Assembly: GCA_004335635.1 (NCBI GenBank)
Contig: QAXH01003804.1
Location: forward strand, 1 to 21,209
DNA: 21,209 nucleotides
Reading direction: 5' to 3'
Source: Chloromonas sp. AAM2
Lineage: Eukaryota > Chlorophyta > Chlorophyceae > Chlamydomonadales > Chlamydomonadaceae
Under the pieces are notes generated by a model, which saw only the letters and a list, made by a program, of their open reading frames with translations, was not told the DNA's origin and did not search any database. This document shows positions 1-13,200 of this stretch, piece after piece. Numbering within the stretch: the first letter of the stretch is position 1; the number at the start of each line of letters is the position of its first letter. Both the position numbers and the translations under genes were made by a program.

Positions 1-2557
1 CAGCCTGACTCGCTGCATTTCTGCTGCTTCCATGTATGGAACATGCTGTTGGCATGTCGCATCAGGAACACATGCAGGAAAGGAAAGGGAATATAAGCAC
101 ATTGGATTACCATTGCCAGGCAGAGTTTAGACCAGCTTGGTAGGCCTGCGCTGTGGATGTCAAACGAAAACAGGCAACAGAAGGTGATGCAGCCAAAACT
201 TCGGAGCACAAGGAACAAACAGGTTTTGGCATTGACATGCTGGCAAGTCCAGGCGATTCACGATGAGAGTATCTATCGGTGTGTTTTGGCGTGTGCTGGA
301 TTGACATTATGGCTGAGCTCTGGTGTTGCATGGCCACTGGACAGCGTGCAGTTGGTTGATTGACACGTGTTGACATGCAGTTCTAATCAAGCCTTGGTCT
401 CTGCAAGCTACGCCACATGCATCACATGTGTCATTGTCTGACTGCTGTGGCGTGTGTGACAGGCATTGATTGCCTTGCTTTGTTGGTTAGCACAGAAAGG
501 AACATGGTGATGCGGCATACCACGACAATCTGACTTGGTTTGAGACGCGTCCATGCCGCATGGAAAGAAAATTGGGCTGCATGCTTGCAGACTCTGTGTG
601 CTGGGTTTTGTTCAACACTCGTGCTTCTTCTGTCACTTTGAGGTCTTGCCCCAGTCGTTCCATTCAAACACTGGGCAGAAGCCACTGTATTCTTGTTTTC
701 ACAGCTGGTGGTATAAACCCCTGAGCTGCTGCTGGGTTGCTAGGCTTGCTTTCCACCCTCCCTCGCCAGGCCGAGGTATTCTTTGGTCGCCTCGGACAAA
801 GCAGCCACTGAGATGGCTGTTGCTGCTGCATGCAATTGTAAAAAAGGATGGTTTCAGTGCCGCACCCAAGAACTGTCGCAGAACTGACAAACTTCCTACT
901 TTTACGTTTTGTCGCAATGCTATTCTGAAGGATGCATGTGATTTGTATTTGTCTAGGAGGCTACAAAGTGATGCTAAGGTCATGCAAACTGCTTCCAGGT
1001 TCATTCAGCCTTTGCTCACAACAGCAATGCTAAGATTGCTGGTCATGATGCATTTCACCAGCTTTATTTTGTTTTGGTCTGTCATCAGCGTCTAATTATG
1101 GTATAGGGCGCTGTCACTGGATCGCTGGGTGCTGACTCTGTCGACTGTCTGAATGCAAATGCTTGCTATTTGTACCAGGCAGCTGTAACACAAATGTCCC
1201 TTGAGAGAAACCTGTCCGCAGCTCCCACATTAGGCTCTTGGCCGACTGGCAGCTTATTGACACGACGGCTGTCTGTCATGCCTCATTTGGTCACAATGAG
1301 ATCATCATCATCATTACATGGCTTTTCATGGTTCAACCCATGGTGCTGCAGCTAGACACAATGAGATGATCAAGACTTATGAAGACAACTGAGGCAACCT
1401 GGAGACACCTAGAACGCTGTTGGTCTGTCTCTCATTAACATGTGTCGAGCAAGAGAGCACAGCATTCTCGTCTTGGTTTGGTCGGCCAGGTTCATGCTGG
1501 TGTCATCATCATGCATCGGCAGCATGAGACGGTGTGTTAACTTGTGCGGTCATGGCTTTGACGAGTTTTTCCGGGGGCGCTTTTTGCCGACGTTGAATCA
1601 CAGAGGATGGAAACACCGCTCACCCTGTTCTTTGTCCACACCATTTGTAGGCTGCTTCAGATGTGTAACAAGATCATCGAACGCTGGCGGCGCGCGTTCT
1701 GGGACAATTCTTGCGTTTTGCACTGAAACCAGTGGTGATGCTCTTTTTTAAGCATGGGTTTGGATGCCTTTTGAGGTGGGACGTGGCTTCATGCCAGCTG
1801 CTCAAAAATGAAATGTTACACTTCTTGCATACTCCTCAACACCTTTACACCACCCACAGGCCAAGTTTCACATCCTAATCACCAGACTTTGCGGCACTGT
1901 GAGCTTGCCAAGCTTGCAGCACATCATCAGATTATTTATCTCCTCACTGGGACTACTGCATCTGCACGTGTCGACATCACTGCTCTCAATGGATTCAATT
2001 CTCACAGCAGAACATACATGAAGAAAATGCAACACGCCCAAGGATCAAATCCTTCAGCCAGGGGAGCTGCAACGAGCTCTTGGAATGTGTACAAATCTGA
2101 GATAACCACAGGAACGAACTTGCACCGACTAAGGCAGGCAATGTTTTCACTGCCATGAGCCAGCAACAGAAGGAACTGGACCATTTTGTTGTTCTCTGAA
2201 CGTCTTATCGTCAATTCTTCCAATGCCAAGTCTTCTGCAAATTCAAAACACGTGATTGCTACGAACTACCAGTGAAGCGCGCTGCAACCTTGCACAGCTT
2301 ACAACTACTGAACCCAAGTGGTGGCAAGGTCATAAGAATACAAGGCCAGCATCGTCTGAACCCATCAAACATCCCATGACTTCCGCAAGTGCTTACTGTC
2401 TTCATCTGCTACCTATCCTAAGTGGAACTTGTAGCACACAACAATTCACTCAATGCCAACTCTCAACCGCTTGACTGAGCTGTGTGGCATGCTGTGGACT
2501 GCTGAGCCCACCCATGACAGAGGGTTTCCAAGTAGCATGGCACAGCTCCGCCAAACT
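1..2557. other. No recognisable gene
   Basis: Short ORFs occur on both strands, but none shows family motifs, coherent splice sites or a convincing domain. TGTAA occurs on the plus strand near 837, 1183 and 1660, so part of this could be the 3' UTR of a plus-strand gene that lies mostly outside the window. That is speculative. The only structured item is the dispersed repeat copy at 1301-1350. Confidence 0.5.
1301..1350 (-). repeat. Dispersed repeat with GAT tail, copy A
   Basis: On the minus strand this reads ...CCATGGGTTGAACCATG, AAAAGCCATGTAATGATGAT and further GAT units. It nearly matches copies at 18311-18361 and 18677-18731. A conserved body ending in a simple-repeat tail is how the 3' ends of non-LTR retrotransposons or SINEs look. 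Confidence 0.65.
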
Positions 2558-2742
2558 GCACCTCCGCAAGTGTGCTGTACTGCTAGGCATCACACCATGT
2601 TCCTATCACATGGAAAGCAAGCATGTCTAGCTTTGGCTCCAGCTTATCCTGCACCTCCGCAAGTGTGCTGTACTGTTAGGCATCACACCATGTGCCTATC
2701 ACATGGAGAGCAAGCATGTCTAGCTTTGGCTCCAGCTTATCC
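2558..2742 (+). repeat. 92-bp tandem duplication
   Basis: Two copies (2558-2649 and 2650-2741) differ by only a few bases. Both begin TGCACCTCCGCAAGTGTGCT. They lie just beyond the predicted 3' end of the VASt-DysF gene. The near identity points to a recent duplication. Confidence 0.9.
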
Positions 2743-2798
2743 TGCATTTTGCTCCTATGCGACTGTCTAGCTTGTTGCTTGTATTTTCTGCATAACAA

Positions 2799-2803
2799 TT
2801 ACA
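2799..2803 (-). terminator. TGTAA polyadenylation-type signal of the VASt-DysF gene
   Basis: TGTAA on the minus strand lies 126 nt downstream of the stop codon. In Chlamydomonadales this pentamer is the usual poly(A) signal, about 10-20 nt before cleavage. That would put the transcript end near 2785. Five-base motifs occur by chance, so support comes only from position. Confidence 0.5.
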
Positions 2804-2928
2804 CTGCGATTGCAGCTGTTGTCATCAGCTGCTGTTCACGTACATGGCAGCAATAACAGCAACCACGACACCACTGTGGCTCTTGCTGCTGGCCATTGCA
2901 AGCACCTGTCGTTGGACTTGTCAGCACA

Positions 2929-4247
2929 TCACAGCTGGGTTGTTTGCTGCTGCTGCTGCTGCTGCTGTGGCTGCGGCTGTTGGTGGCTGTTGTTAGTTGA
3001 TCTGAGTGGGTGACCAACCGATGAACTCCCACGTGACGACAAACTGTCATACGAGGCAACCGAACTCAACTGCCCAGACCCTCCTTGCACCCCTGCCCCT
3101 CGCCCCCCTGTCCCCACACCTGCACCCGCACCACCGCTACTGCCATGCCCCCTAACAGCCCCGCTACCAGACGCAGCATCTCCTGATGCACTCTCCCTCA
3201 GTACCGCCCCAAGCTTCTTTCCCACTGCAGCCTGACGGGCACTCCTGCTGTGGTGCTGCTGAATTCCACCTCCCGCCTTCGGCGGTCCGAGTCCCGTCGT
3301 CAACGCCGACACCAAATTATCACTAGTGTAAGACAGATCTCCTGATCCCCAGCCTTCCTTGGACGGGCTCTGCACGGTTGAGTTGTGGCTGCCAGGACTC
3401 ATGGCCACATCGGTCGGCGGGGCGGTGAAAGCGGTGGGGTTGGCGGGCTTGCGGGGAACGGAACCGCTGCTGCTTACTGCAGCGGGGCCGTCAAAGCTCG
3501 CGCGGACGGGCTGTTGCTGCAGCTGCCTCGGGGACGTTGTTGTGGTTGGCATCGGCAGGCTATTGCCAAAGACCGGCGGCAGCTGCGGAATACTTCTGCC
3601 TTGCGGTACGACATGACTAGACTCAACTACGGGGACGTCACCGGAATCCAAAAAGGCGGTTTCTCCGATGCCCGCTGTGCCTGCAGTCGGTACGGGTGCA
3701 CCTGCCACCTGGCCCCCGATAATAGACGCGTAATCTTGCCCTCGGCTTTCCATCCATTCGCTCGGCTGATGGTGGGACGAAGTCGCTGCAGCTGGTGGCG
3801 TTGAGCTGGTATGACGAACGGGAGCGGGGCCAACAATAGCTTCGGCACTGTTGCTTCGAGCCATGGCGGTGACCGGAGCAGGGCCGGAGGCAGTTGCGGT
3901 TGCGGCCGCGCCGGACGCTGAAACGGCCGCAGCAGTGGATTTCCGCAGCTCGCCTGCGGACTTGGCCGATTGCTGTCCCGCAGGCGGGCCGACGGCCCGC
4001 AAAACGTCTACCGATTTGAACGACAGCTGCGGTGCGACAGCCATGCCCTGCGGCTTTGACCCCCCGTTTTGTGCGCTCGCAGGCGATTTGAGGGGGGAGG
4101 TGGTGGTGGGAGACGTGCTGGCGCTGGCGCCCCGGTCCATGGCGCCCTGCGGCTCGGGCACGGGGAAGCGCAGCGTGTTGAGCCGCACGCGTGTCCGGAA
4201 CCACCGGCGCCGCCGCACGAAGTGCTTGATGGTACACTTGCCCGTGC
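2929..4247 (-). other. Exon 13: DysF C-terminus and disordered Ser/Gln-rich tail
   Basis: The terminal exon encodes the end of DysF (residues 972-990, including [10 protein letters not shown]) and then about 420 residues of Ser/Ala/Gly/Pro/Thr-rich sequence without a recognisable fold. It ends in a Gln-rich run ([17 protein letters not shown]) and TGA at 2931-2929. The open frame runs on upstream past the TTTGCAG acceptor at 4248-4250, so the exon start was set by splice site and phase, not by the nearest ATG. Confidence 0.85.
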
Positions 4248-7200
4248 CTGCAAACCACACGCATACACAATTGCATGTTGTAAGCGCTGTTGATCACCGG
4301 TCCCGGTGATGTTGTCGCCTACCATGTCACCATAGCTGTTGTATGCATGCAGGAAGCAATGAACAACTGTATGCTGACACCTGATACCAACAGCGCCTGG
4401 TGTCGTCACACCTTGCATACAACCTGACGTGGTACGCAATGGAGGTTTGCGTAAACCACACATCAACCAAGTGTGAGTTGTGATGATGCAACCACGTAGG
4501 CGCTGCTGAAGTTTGGGTGGAAATGACATTGTCACAAAGCCGACGGCCTGCCATGCTAGAGAGCAATTCTACCGTACACGCATAACCGCTCGAGACCTTA
4601 CACTAGGCGTGCATATGTGCTTCCCTCAGACACAGGGCAGCCTGCTGTTAGGACTGGTTGCTGCGCATTATAGCCGGGCATGAAGTTCAGAGGGAGGGAG
4701 GTAGTGTGGGCCAATTCCATGTGCTGCGCAGTTGCCAAGCCAGCGCATGCCATGTCATAGCCGAGCACAATGTTCAGACCCAACACGAGACAGTGTGGGC
4801 TGATGCTCAACAACAAAGCATGTGCCAACTTGCATGCAGCAGCGGGATGCTTCAGCTCTAGACACACACACCAGTCACCAATGCATACACAAGACATGGC
4901 ATTGATGCATGTGCGAGCTTGCCTGCAGGAGCGGGGTGCTTCAGGTAGTTGAAGTCCAGCGCATAGGTCCAGCCCTGATCATCCACTGCATCCCTGTCCA
5001 GACCCTCCATGTCCAACTGCCAGTCCTCCTCAACCCAACTGAATAGAAACGGACATCGCATGGGGCAAACACGCAACACTTCAGCGGCGTCTCGTGTGCA
5101 TGTCTCATGGAACGTGACTGGCAGTCTAACCACCCTGTTTTGTTGACCGCTCCTTCCTGTATTCTGTCAACTGCTTCAACCTGTATTTTGGTGGATAGCA
5201 GCAGTGGAAAGAGTGATACTGCAACACACTGCTGTATACACATCCCTGCAGGACAATGCCAACCGATCCGATCCAATTCCACTCACTGCCCTCCTCTGGT
5301 TAGTTTCAGTGTGATTCTTTAGCGTGTTGACAGAGAATTGTATGCAGCCCCACACACCACAGTGCTTGACACTCACTGCCATCCTCTGGGTAGTGGCGGC
5401 TCGACCTGGTCGAATATCATGGAGGCGCTGCCCCCCGGCCCGCCTAAGGCATCGCTCCAGTGACCCACTCGGTCCGAGGGAAGGAAGTGGCCCGGCCACA
5501 TGTGGCCCCAACCCCTGCAGGGCAAGGCACAGGGCGCAACCGATATAGTGGTGGTCCCAAAAAAAAGGCGTTTGCCATTTTTCCATGGACTGCACTCTGT
5601 CAGCACCCTGTCAGCTTCATGCACGATGTCAAATCTTTCGTTACACTCGTGTTGTTGTTGTTATTGTTGTTGTCCTTAGTTACACTCATGCCCACAGAGA
5701 CCCCTGCGGCGACACACAGACACCCACAAACGCCACGGCCACAACCACACCTGAAAGGCTGGAACCGCTCGTTTTCGAACACTTCCTCCTCCACAACGTC
5801 CGGCCCGTCGTCTGCTGGGCCGTTTCTCATGCTGACGCTGCCCGGGCCCGTCAGCTGCGCGGCGCCCGTGGAGGCGGCGGGGACGGAGGCGCCCTCGGGG
5901 ACCTGACCGTCCTCGCCCTCGCCGGGCAGGATCATGCCCTGCGGGAATGACAGCCGACAACTCATTGCATGGAGGTTATAAGAGCGGCCACAGTGAGCAG
6001 ATCACGTGATCAACGTGATCGGCCACGTGGCGTGAAAGCAAACCACTCATTGCATGGTGATCGAGGCTGACTACACATGGCTGCCAGGAGAAGTGGCCCA
6101 GGCACAGACACAACACACCAGTCTCCCTACTGCCGTGGTGGGCCTTTACGTCAACGACAGGTGCTAAGCCCTTCCATATTTCCTTAGTGGCATGGGATCG
6201 CTATACACATCACGTGATTAGATTTGAGGGCAACTGACGGCCATGACCTTTTGCATGTGAAGCGAATAGACGCCAACGGCTGGGATCACATGGATATTGT
6301 GACCATCATGACCATCACCAGCAATGCATGCTGTCTAAGTTCCATCTGGCAGTGCTGCAAGTGTTGAACGTGCACGTCTGAATGGGCACATTGAGTTTGT
6401 TGTTCAAGAGTTTGCAGAGGGTGTTTAACCACCATGTCGCGCCTTGCCACACCCTGCTTATCGTAGTCTTACCGGTTTCATTCCCAATGCGCCTTTAAAA
6501 CCGTCAGACAAGGCATCGAAGCTGTCCGACACAGACTTGAACCAGTTGTTGCCAGGCATGTACTGCAGTTCAACAACGACGAACACAACTGGGTGTCAAA
6601 ATTCTTGGTGAACAAGTGAGTGCTGGGGGTGCTGGGGGTTGCATGGCCCATGATGCTTGATGTGTGCGATGCAGAAGAACATGCATGCATTTCACATCAG
6701 CCAGTGAAACCCATACAACAAATTGAGTTGCAGAATCACGTACAATAACTACACAATCCGTCTGCGTTTAAAGTTGGTCTAAAAATGCAGGTCAAAGGCA
6801 GCAACACAAGGAAGCAAGACATCTATGACAGGGCGAGTACCCAGACGAGTTGCAGGGTGAGAAGAGCAAGTGTGTTTGGAAAATGCACGTGACAGGTGGA
6901 CCAGGTGGATACAAGGCAAACTCCCAACCAATCGCCCAAACAGGCACAAGGCAAGTACCCTGCAAGCTCATGAAACGGCCAGCACGTGACAACCAAGTCA
7001 ACGAAACGGCCAGACATGTGGCGCACCTGCGCTGGAGGCATGGCACCCGGCGGGTACTGTGCCCCAAAGACTTGCGTGGTGGTCGTGCTGGTCGTGGTGG
7101 TGACAGCAGCCATAGATGAGCCAGCCGCAGGCACTATAGTAGGAGGCACCACGCTGGTGGGTGGGCTGCTGGAGAGGGAGATGGAGGTGCCGATCGAGCT

Positions 7201-10200
7201 GTCGGGGGCCAGGGCGGCGTCACCGGCGGTTGGAGAAACGTCATTTGTAACGTCTGGCATGTGGGAGAAGGTTGTGAGCAGGCGATCATTGCCGGCGTGC
7301 GAGGATCTGCAGCAAGAGATACGACCATGTTATGGTATGTGAGGGCTGCTGTGCACATTTGTCCGTGTGTGTGCATTTGAACAACTTCATCTGAGACTAG
7401 CAGCATGACCTGCTCGGTAGACAGAGTAAAAAAACAGAAGGGGCCGTCCCCAAAGTATGAAAGAAATTGGGACAAGCCTGTGGCCAGCTCTTACCAAACT
7501 CGCAAGAAACTGATGTTTGTCGACTGTGGCTCCTAAACAGGGGATGTGTGCTGAATGTACTAGAAACGAACAAAAGGAAGTTCCTCTGCGACAACAAGCA
7601 CACAATGCGTGGAATTCATATCTTGCCACCAACCTTGGGGATCCAGAAGGCGAGGGAGGGTTTGTCTTGGAAGCCCGGACAGTGGTTGCAGAGCCGTTTC
7701 CAGCTGCCATGGCGGCTGCATGCGCTTTTGCGCTAGCAGCTGCCAAGTCAGCAGCAACAGGATCGTCAGCCCAAGGCTGAGTGGTGCCTTGGCGAACGCT
7801 GCCTTCTGGAGACGTCTTCTGAGAAATTGCAGCAGACGGGGTAACATCCTCACTGGCCTTACCCGGTACTGCAGTTGGGACGGCTGACTTCGTTGATGGA
7901 GGTTGGGCAGTTGGGATGGTTGACTTCGTTGATGGAGGTTGGGCAGTTGGGATGGTTGAGGTGGTTGGGGACGTCGACAGATGCTGACTGGAACTGGGCA
8001 TCACCGACATTTCCATCTGCACTGGCTGGTGGTTGTTGATACGGCTGGTGGTTGCAAGTGAGGAGATGTTTCTGGTAGCGGTTGTGGCAGTTGTGGTGGT
8101 TTGTGTGATTGCTATGCGTGGTGGCGAAGTGTTGTTGTTGCCGCTGTTGTTTCTGTTACCGGCTGTTGTACCCGACGCAGATGTGCGGCCAGGACTGGTA
8201 TTCGCAGCAGGTGGTGTTGACATCGCTGGAACTGTTCTTGGCAGCTCAGACGCCGGCGCCAAAGCAGTCAAGGTTGTCGATGTCCCAGCTCCCGTTGTTG
8301 GATTAACCATTTGCGCGGAAGGCCCGCTCGACACTGGACCAGTCCCACCACTCTGACTTCGACTGGGTGTGGTTCCTGGAGCAACAAGGCTGGCTGCTTG
8401 GGTCGGCAAGACGGGCGCCGGCCGGCCCTTTGGTGGGACGATATCCGCCCGCCTTGGCCCCGCCTTGGACACGTGCTGCTGCGGAACCGGTGTTCCGTTA
8501 ACGTTCACTACCTTAGCCTTTGGGATGGCTGGCCCGCCTGCGCCCCCCGCTGCGGCTATCGCCGCACCCCGGAGCGTGGGTGTGGCGGTACCGGAGGCGG
8601 CGAGGGCGTGGGAGCGCGGGCCGGGGCTTTCTTCTAAGGGAATCGGCTCAGGCTCGGAGGGGGCAGCCGTGACGTGGGGCGAAGAGATGGAACGGCTGTG
8701 ACGTAAGGGGATCGATGCCTCGCTAGCTGGTCTGCATGCACAATACAAGGTGCTGACTGATGGGTAACGTGTTCGTTTGTGAGTCGCCTAGCTGAATGCC
8801 AGGAGTAGTCCAAAACAGTAGTAGCAGTGAGTGACGGGCATAACACACAGCGGCAGCAAAGTCTCTCTGAAGGCTTGTGTGGCGCACGCAGCATTGCCAC
8901 TGCTTCGTAGCACCTCTTTCCACCTGATGCCTGTTCAACTCATTCGTACCGCCATGACCCCTCCTACTCGGCCACTGCGCCACTCGTGCCTGGCCTACCA
9001 TGCCACAGACCAACAGCTCCTCTGCACCAAGTCTCGCCCTCCCCCTTCCTCAGGCTGTTCTACTGCCAACTCAACAAATACAGTCCATGAATGCATGCGG
9101 TGACCCACAGGCTCCACTGCTTTACTCACCCGACATGGTCCATGGAGGCGTGTGCAGCCCATATGACCATGTAGTTGACCGCAGCCACCAGCAGCAGCGA
9201 CACTATCACCTCGGCCAGCGAGTCGGGGATGTCAACTATGTGGGTGATGGGCAGGCACATGAGCCACAGGACGCCCCTGTGCGAGGGAATGAAGCAGGCA
9301 GTGTGAATGACTCATATGTACATGAGCAGCAGACAGTGCGGGCGACTCAGATGCCCATGTGAAAAACTTGGTGAGCGATTCAGGCCTCCCCAGCGCATGG
9401 CCTCCCCAGCGCATGGCCTCCCCAGCGCATGGCCTCCCCAGTGCATGTCATCACATACACAGCTGCCGCACGTCCCACTGACCTTGAGCCTGTGCAGAAC
9501 AGCTGCACGCTCTGCAGTATCGACACCAGCATGTTGACCAGTGACAGGGTCACAACGGCCGCCATCACGCGCGCTACCACCCCCTCGCTCGCTGCGCTGC
9601 GCATGCCCGCACCCACAACGTCTGACAGGATAGACACCTGCGCACACGCATGGGAGAAGCTGCAGCGTTCGATCACATGCTATTGATTCGTAGAATTTGC
9701 AAATAAAAACCTCACTGTAAAATCGCGGCTCGACTGCAAGGAGTACCGACATGAAACCAAGCATTCCAAAACCTAGCGATCAACGCCTAGACCGTTGACC
9801 GTCAACCATTCTAGCGCTCGTTGCAGCCGCACCGCAATGGTCGCTTGAAGTTTGACTAAGGCGTGCGCCCCGGGGCCCATAACTTGCCAGCCCGGCCACC
9901 GATTGAGAAGCCAAGCGGCTCATTGGATAGCTTACAACATGTACAGTATCATGTGAACGACTGCGGAGGCATTGCGCACTTTGACACGCTGATTCTCGGC
10001 CGCAACGATTGCCGGTGTGACGCGCATGGTCTGCCGAAGTGCAAGTCGAACAATATAACAGACCTAGTGCGGTGTCCTCATGCTTTGAAGGACTTAACAT
10101 CCTTCTCGCACCCATTGGTACGCTTTTCGGGAGGTTTTAACTCGGTTGCTGTTGGTGGCCGGCGGGCTGTGGCGTGCCGGAGAAAGCTACGGAACGCAAC

Positions 10201-13200
10201 AACGGCGCGATACCCTGGCGCACATTGATGAAACCTAGCTTGAAGCAACACACTAAACGATAGCTTTCAGAAGATCTCTTGTTCGTTCACATCGGCTCTG
10301 TGGTTGCAAAGATGACCCTAAACATGAGCCCAAACAGTGATGGTACCCATGTGTGTGCCTATTGCGCCATCGCTCAGGGTCGCTGATCCTAATTGTGAGA
10401 GATAAAGATCTCAGTGCCAGACGACACGCAATACAAGCAGACGCACAGAAACAAACACCCACAGACACCCACAGACACGCACAGACACCCACAGACACTC
10501 AGACACGCACAGACACACAAAGACACGCACAGACACCCACAGACACCCACAGACACGCACAGACACGCAGAGACACCCACAGACACCTACAGACACGCAC
10601 AGACACGCACAGACACGCACAGACACCCACAGACACGCACAGACACCCACAGACACGCACAGACACCCACACACGCACAGACACCCACAGACGCCCACAG
10701 ACACGCACAGACGCCCACAGACACGCACAGACACGCACAGACACGCACAGACACCCACAGACACGCACAGACACCCACAGACACACAGACGCGCACAGAC
10801 ACACACCTTTTTGGAGCGGTTTTCGCTTCCACCACCGTCACGACCCTGCAGCCCGCACCCAAGTATAGCCCACCAACACTCCCCTCAAACCCGGGTCTCG
10901 TGGGGTCAGTTCTACCCTGGACTGTCGTATGCAGCAACCGTCTCGTTTTTTAACATCGAGGGTACACTCTGTCTCAACACCGAGTTCTGTGCAGCGAGTT
11001 GTGAAGACCTTCGACTGGAGTTTGAGTTCTTAAAGCCAGGGCTTTCTGGGCCTGTCAACTGAACAGTGGGGCTGCAGTGGAGTCAAAGGCTGGCGCACTT
11101 GTTGGTAAGGCCAGAAAGCAATCCTGTTGGCGGCCGCTTTGTTCCTGTCTGTGTTTTTTTATTGTTTTTTTTATTGTTATTTATTATTATTATTATTATT
11201 ATTGTTATTATTATTGTTATTATTATTGTTATTATTATTGTTATTGTTGTCTTTGTTCCTAAGTCTGTGTTAACCTTGATGCAAAGTTTTAGACATGTGT
11301 TGGTTGTATCAATCTGATTTCAATGCCAGCTGTATCAGCTTGCGCCCCTCTCTTACCTGCTCTCCCCAGACCAGTTGGTTGTATGCGTACTGCATAGGGC
11401 CCAAGCGCTTCGGAGGCTCCCTGTGCGCATGGACATGGCAGCAGCACCGTGGTAATGCTAGTGGGAAACACGCAAAACATACATCAACCAACCAACCAAT
11501 CAGTCTATCCTACCCTCAACTCCTGCAATCAGTCCAGATAAACTGTATGTATGTATGTATGTATGTGTGTGCAACACTTGACGCCTTGCTTGTGCCAAGG
11601 ACTTGGTGTTTCAGAATATGCGTGTATTCATAATATTCAGAGTAATCAGAATCAGATGTTTCAGAATATGCGTGCGTCCAATCTGGCACCCAGCCCTTGA
11701 CCTTCTGGGTTCTGTTGACTGTGGAAAGACTGTCGTGAACTGTCGCACTGACGCCCTTGGTCCGCAGCACCGCATATTAGGTGCAAAACCGCTGCGAGAG
11801 CGGACAAGTCCTCACGCGTGTTCAATCTTGCACAACAAAAACCCCAGCCCATGATTATCCGCACCTTGGCACTGTCACTGTCACCACTTGTGGCTCATGT
11901 GGCGGTGGTGGTGCCTCCCCTGACCCTGCCTTAGCCGCTGCCGCCGCTTTGGCTGCTGCAGCCGCAACGGCAGCTGACTCTGCCGCCGGCCCAGCCGCCG
12001 CTGCTACAGTCAGCACGCCCGCCTCTGGCACCTCCTCTATTTCGTGGAAGCCCGCTAACGCTTGGCCGTACTGCTTGTATGTGCCACGCACGCCACCTAC
12101 AAAAAGTAACCAGCCCTAGTGCTTTCTTTGCTGTGTCAGGATATCTGAGGCAAGACCTTCCCACGTGGTAGTCAACACACAGAACCTGTCCACAGAAGCA
12201 TTGTCCAATGCAGGGACACATAGGACAACACACAAAACCTGGCTGACCTTCTCACAATGCTGATAGCAGAGGCTACCCCAGCAGTTCCTAACATTGAATC
12301 CACGCTTTACCACCAATTCCCTATCAGCTGACCTGGTGTTCCTAGCGCATGCCTCAGTCCCTTACCCTCCACTGCCTTGGCCACTATTCCTTTTAGCATG
12401 CGGTTCATGGAGGGACTCCAGTGGATGTGGAAAGTGACGTACAGCAGGGTGGCACTGGGGCTCTCGGCGTACATGGAGCTGCGGAAGAATATGTCAAACT
12501 TGTCGCCGTAGGGGGCCGATGTGTTGGCCTTGATCTCCATCACGTACCTGCAAGGGAGGTCCAGGATGGGACGTAGGGATGCAATGCCAGGCTGTCATCA
12601 TGTAGCAATGAACAAACTGGCAGAAAGTATCATCAGTCTAGTGTAGCTAGGTAGGCTTGCGTGGCAGAGGTACAAGGTCGCAGGGTGCCATGCATGTGCA
12701 CATGGAGTCAGCGCTTGGCGGAGCAGTATTAGTGGCTGAACTGTCTGCTGTCATGGACATGGCGTGCTATCATCTTATCATCATCGCCAGCATCAGCATC
12801 CTTCCATGACGTGCAGATTTGTGCAGAGCATCGTTTCATGAGAAAACGGATCAAAACGTCAGCAGGCAGGCCTACGGTGCTGCAGCTCAAACAGTTCCTG
12901 GGCAGGCTGTGCTTTAAGACCACAAAGGCTACAAAACCGCAAAGGCCTGCCTGTGTGTACCCTGGTGCCTGCAAGAACAGCCTTCGCCTACACCTGGCTC
13001 TGAGCCTGTCCTGCTGTACGCAACGGCTCATCGGCACTAGCAACAGCACAACCTTGGCACCACATGACTTTTGTGACAGTGCCACACAGGCTGTGACTGG
13101 AGCCGCATGGGACGCCCTGAACCCGTTCTGCTGTGCAAATGTTTGCCACTTGAGACTGTCCTGGACTTGGCGTGCTGACCTCAGGCCGCTATGCCTGGTG

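Noticed and set aside
3385..4309. Plus-strand ORFs opposite exon 13
   Set aside because: They are antisense shadows of a GC-biased, low-complexity coding exon.
6000..6218. CACGTG palindrome cluster as a replication origin or regulatory island
   Set aside because: CACGTG occurs at several other places in the window, and there is no further structure to support a role.
7387..7633. Continuation of the long minus-strand ORF past 7634
   Set aside because: The phase-2 donor at 7633 joins perfectly to the acceptor at 7306. The read-through part lacks the composition of the linker and does not connect to DysF.
8033..8701. Plus-strand ORFs opposite exon 8
   Set aside because: They are antisense shadows of the linker exon with no family motifs.
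9780..10228. Overlapping 111- and 121-residue ORFs as an extra gene in intron 5
   Set aside because: There are no family motifs, no plausible splice partners, and both strands are equally open.
10461..10806. CRISPR-like array
   Set aside because: The units are contiguous 10-mers with no unique spacers, in a eukaryotic intron.
10353..10953. Long ORFs on both strands of 60-180 residues made of Thr/His/Arg or Cys/Val/Leu repeats
   Set aside because: They come from the stop-free decamer minisatellite and have no non-repetitive domain.
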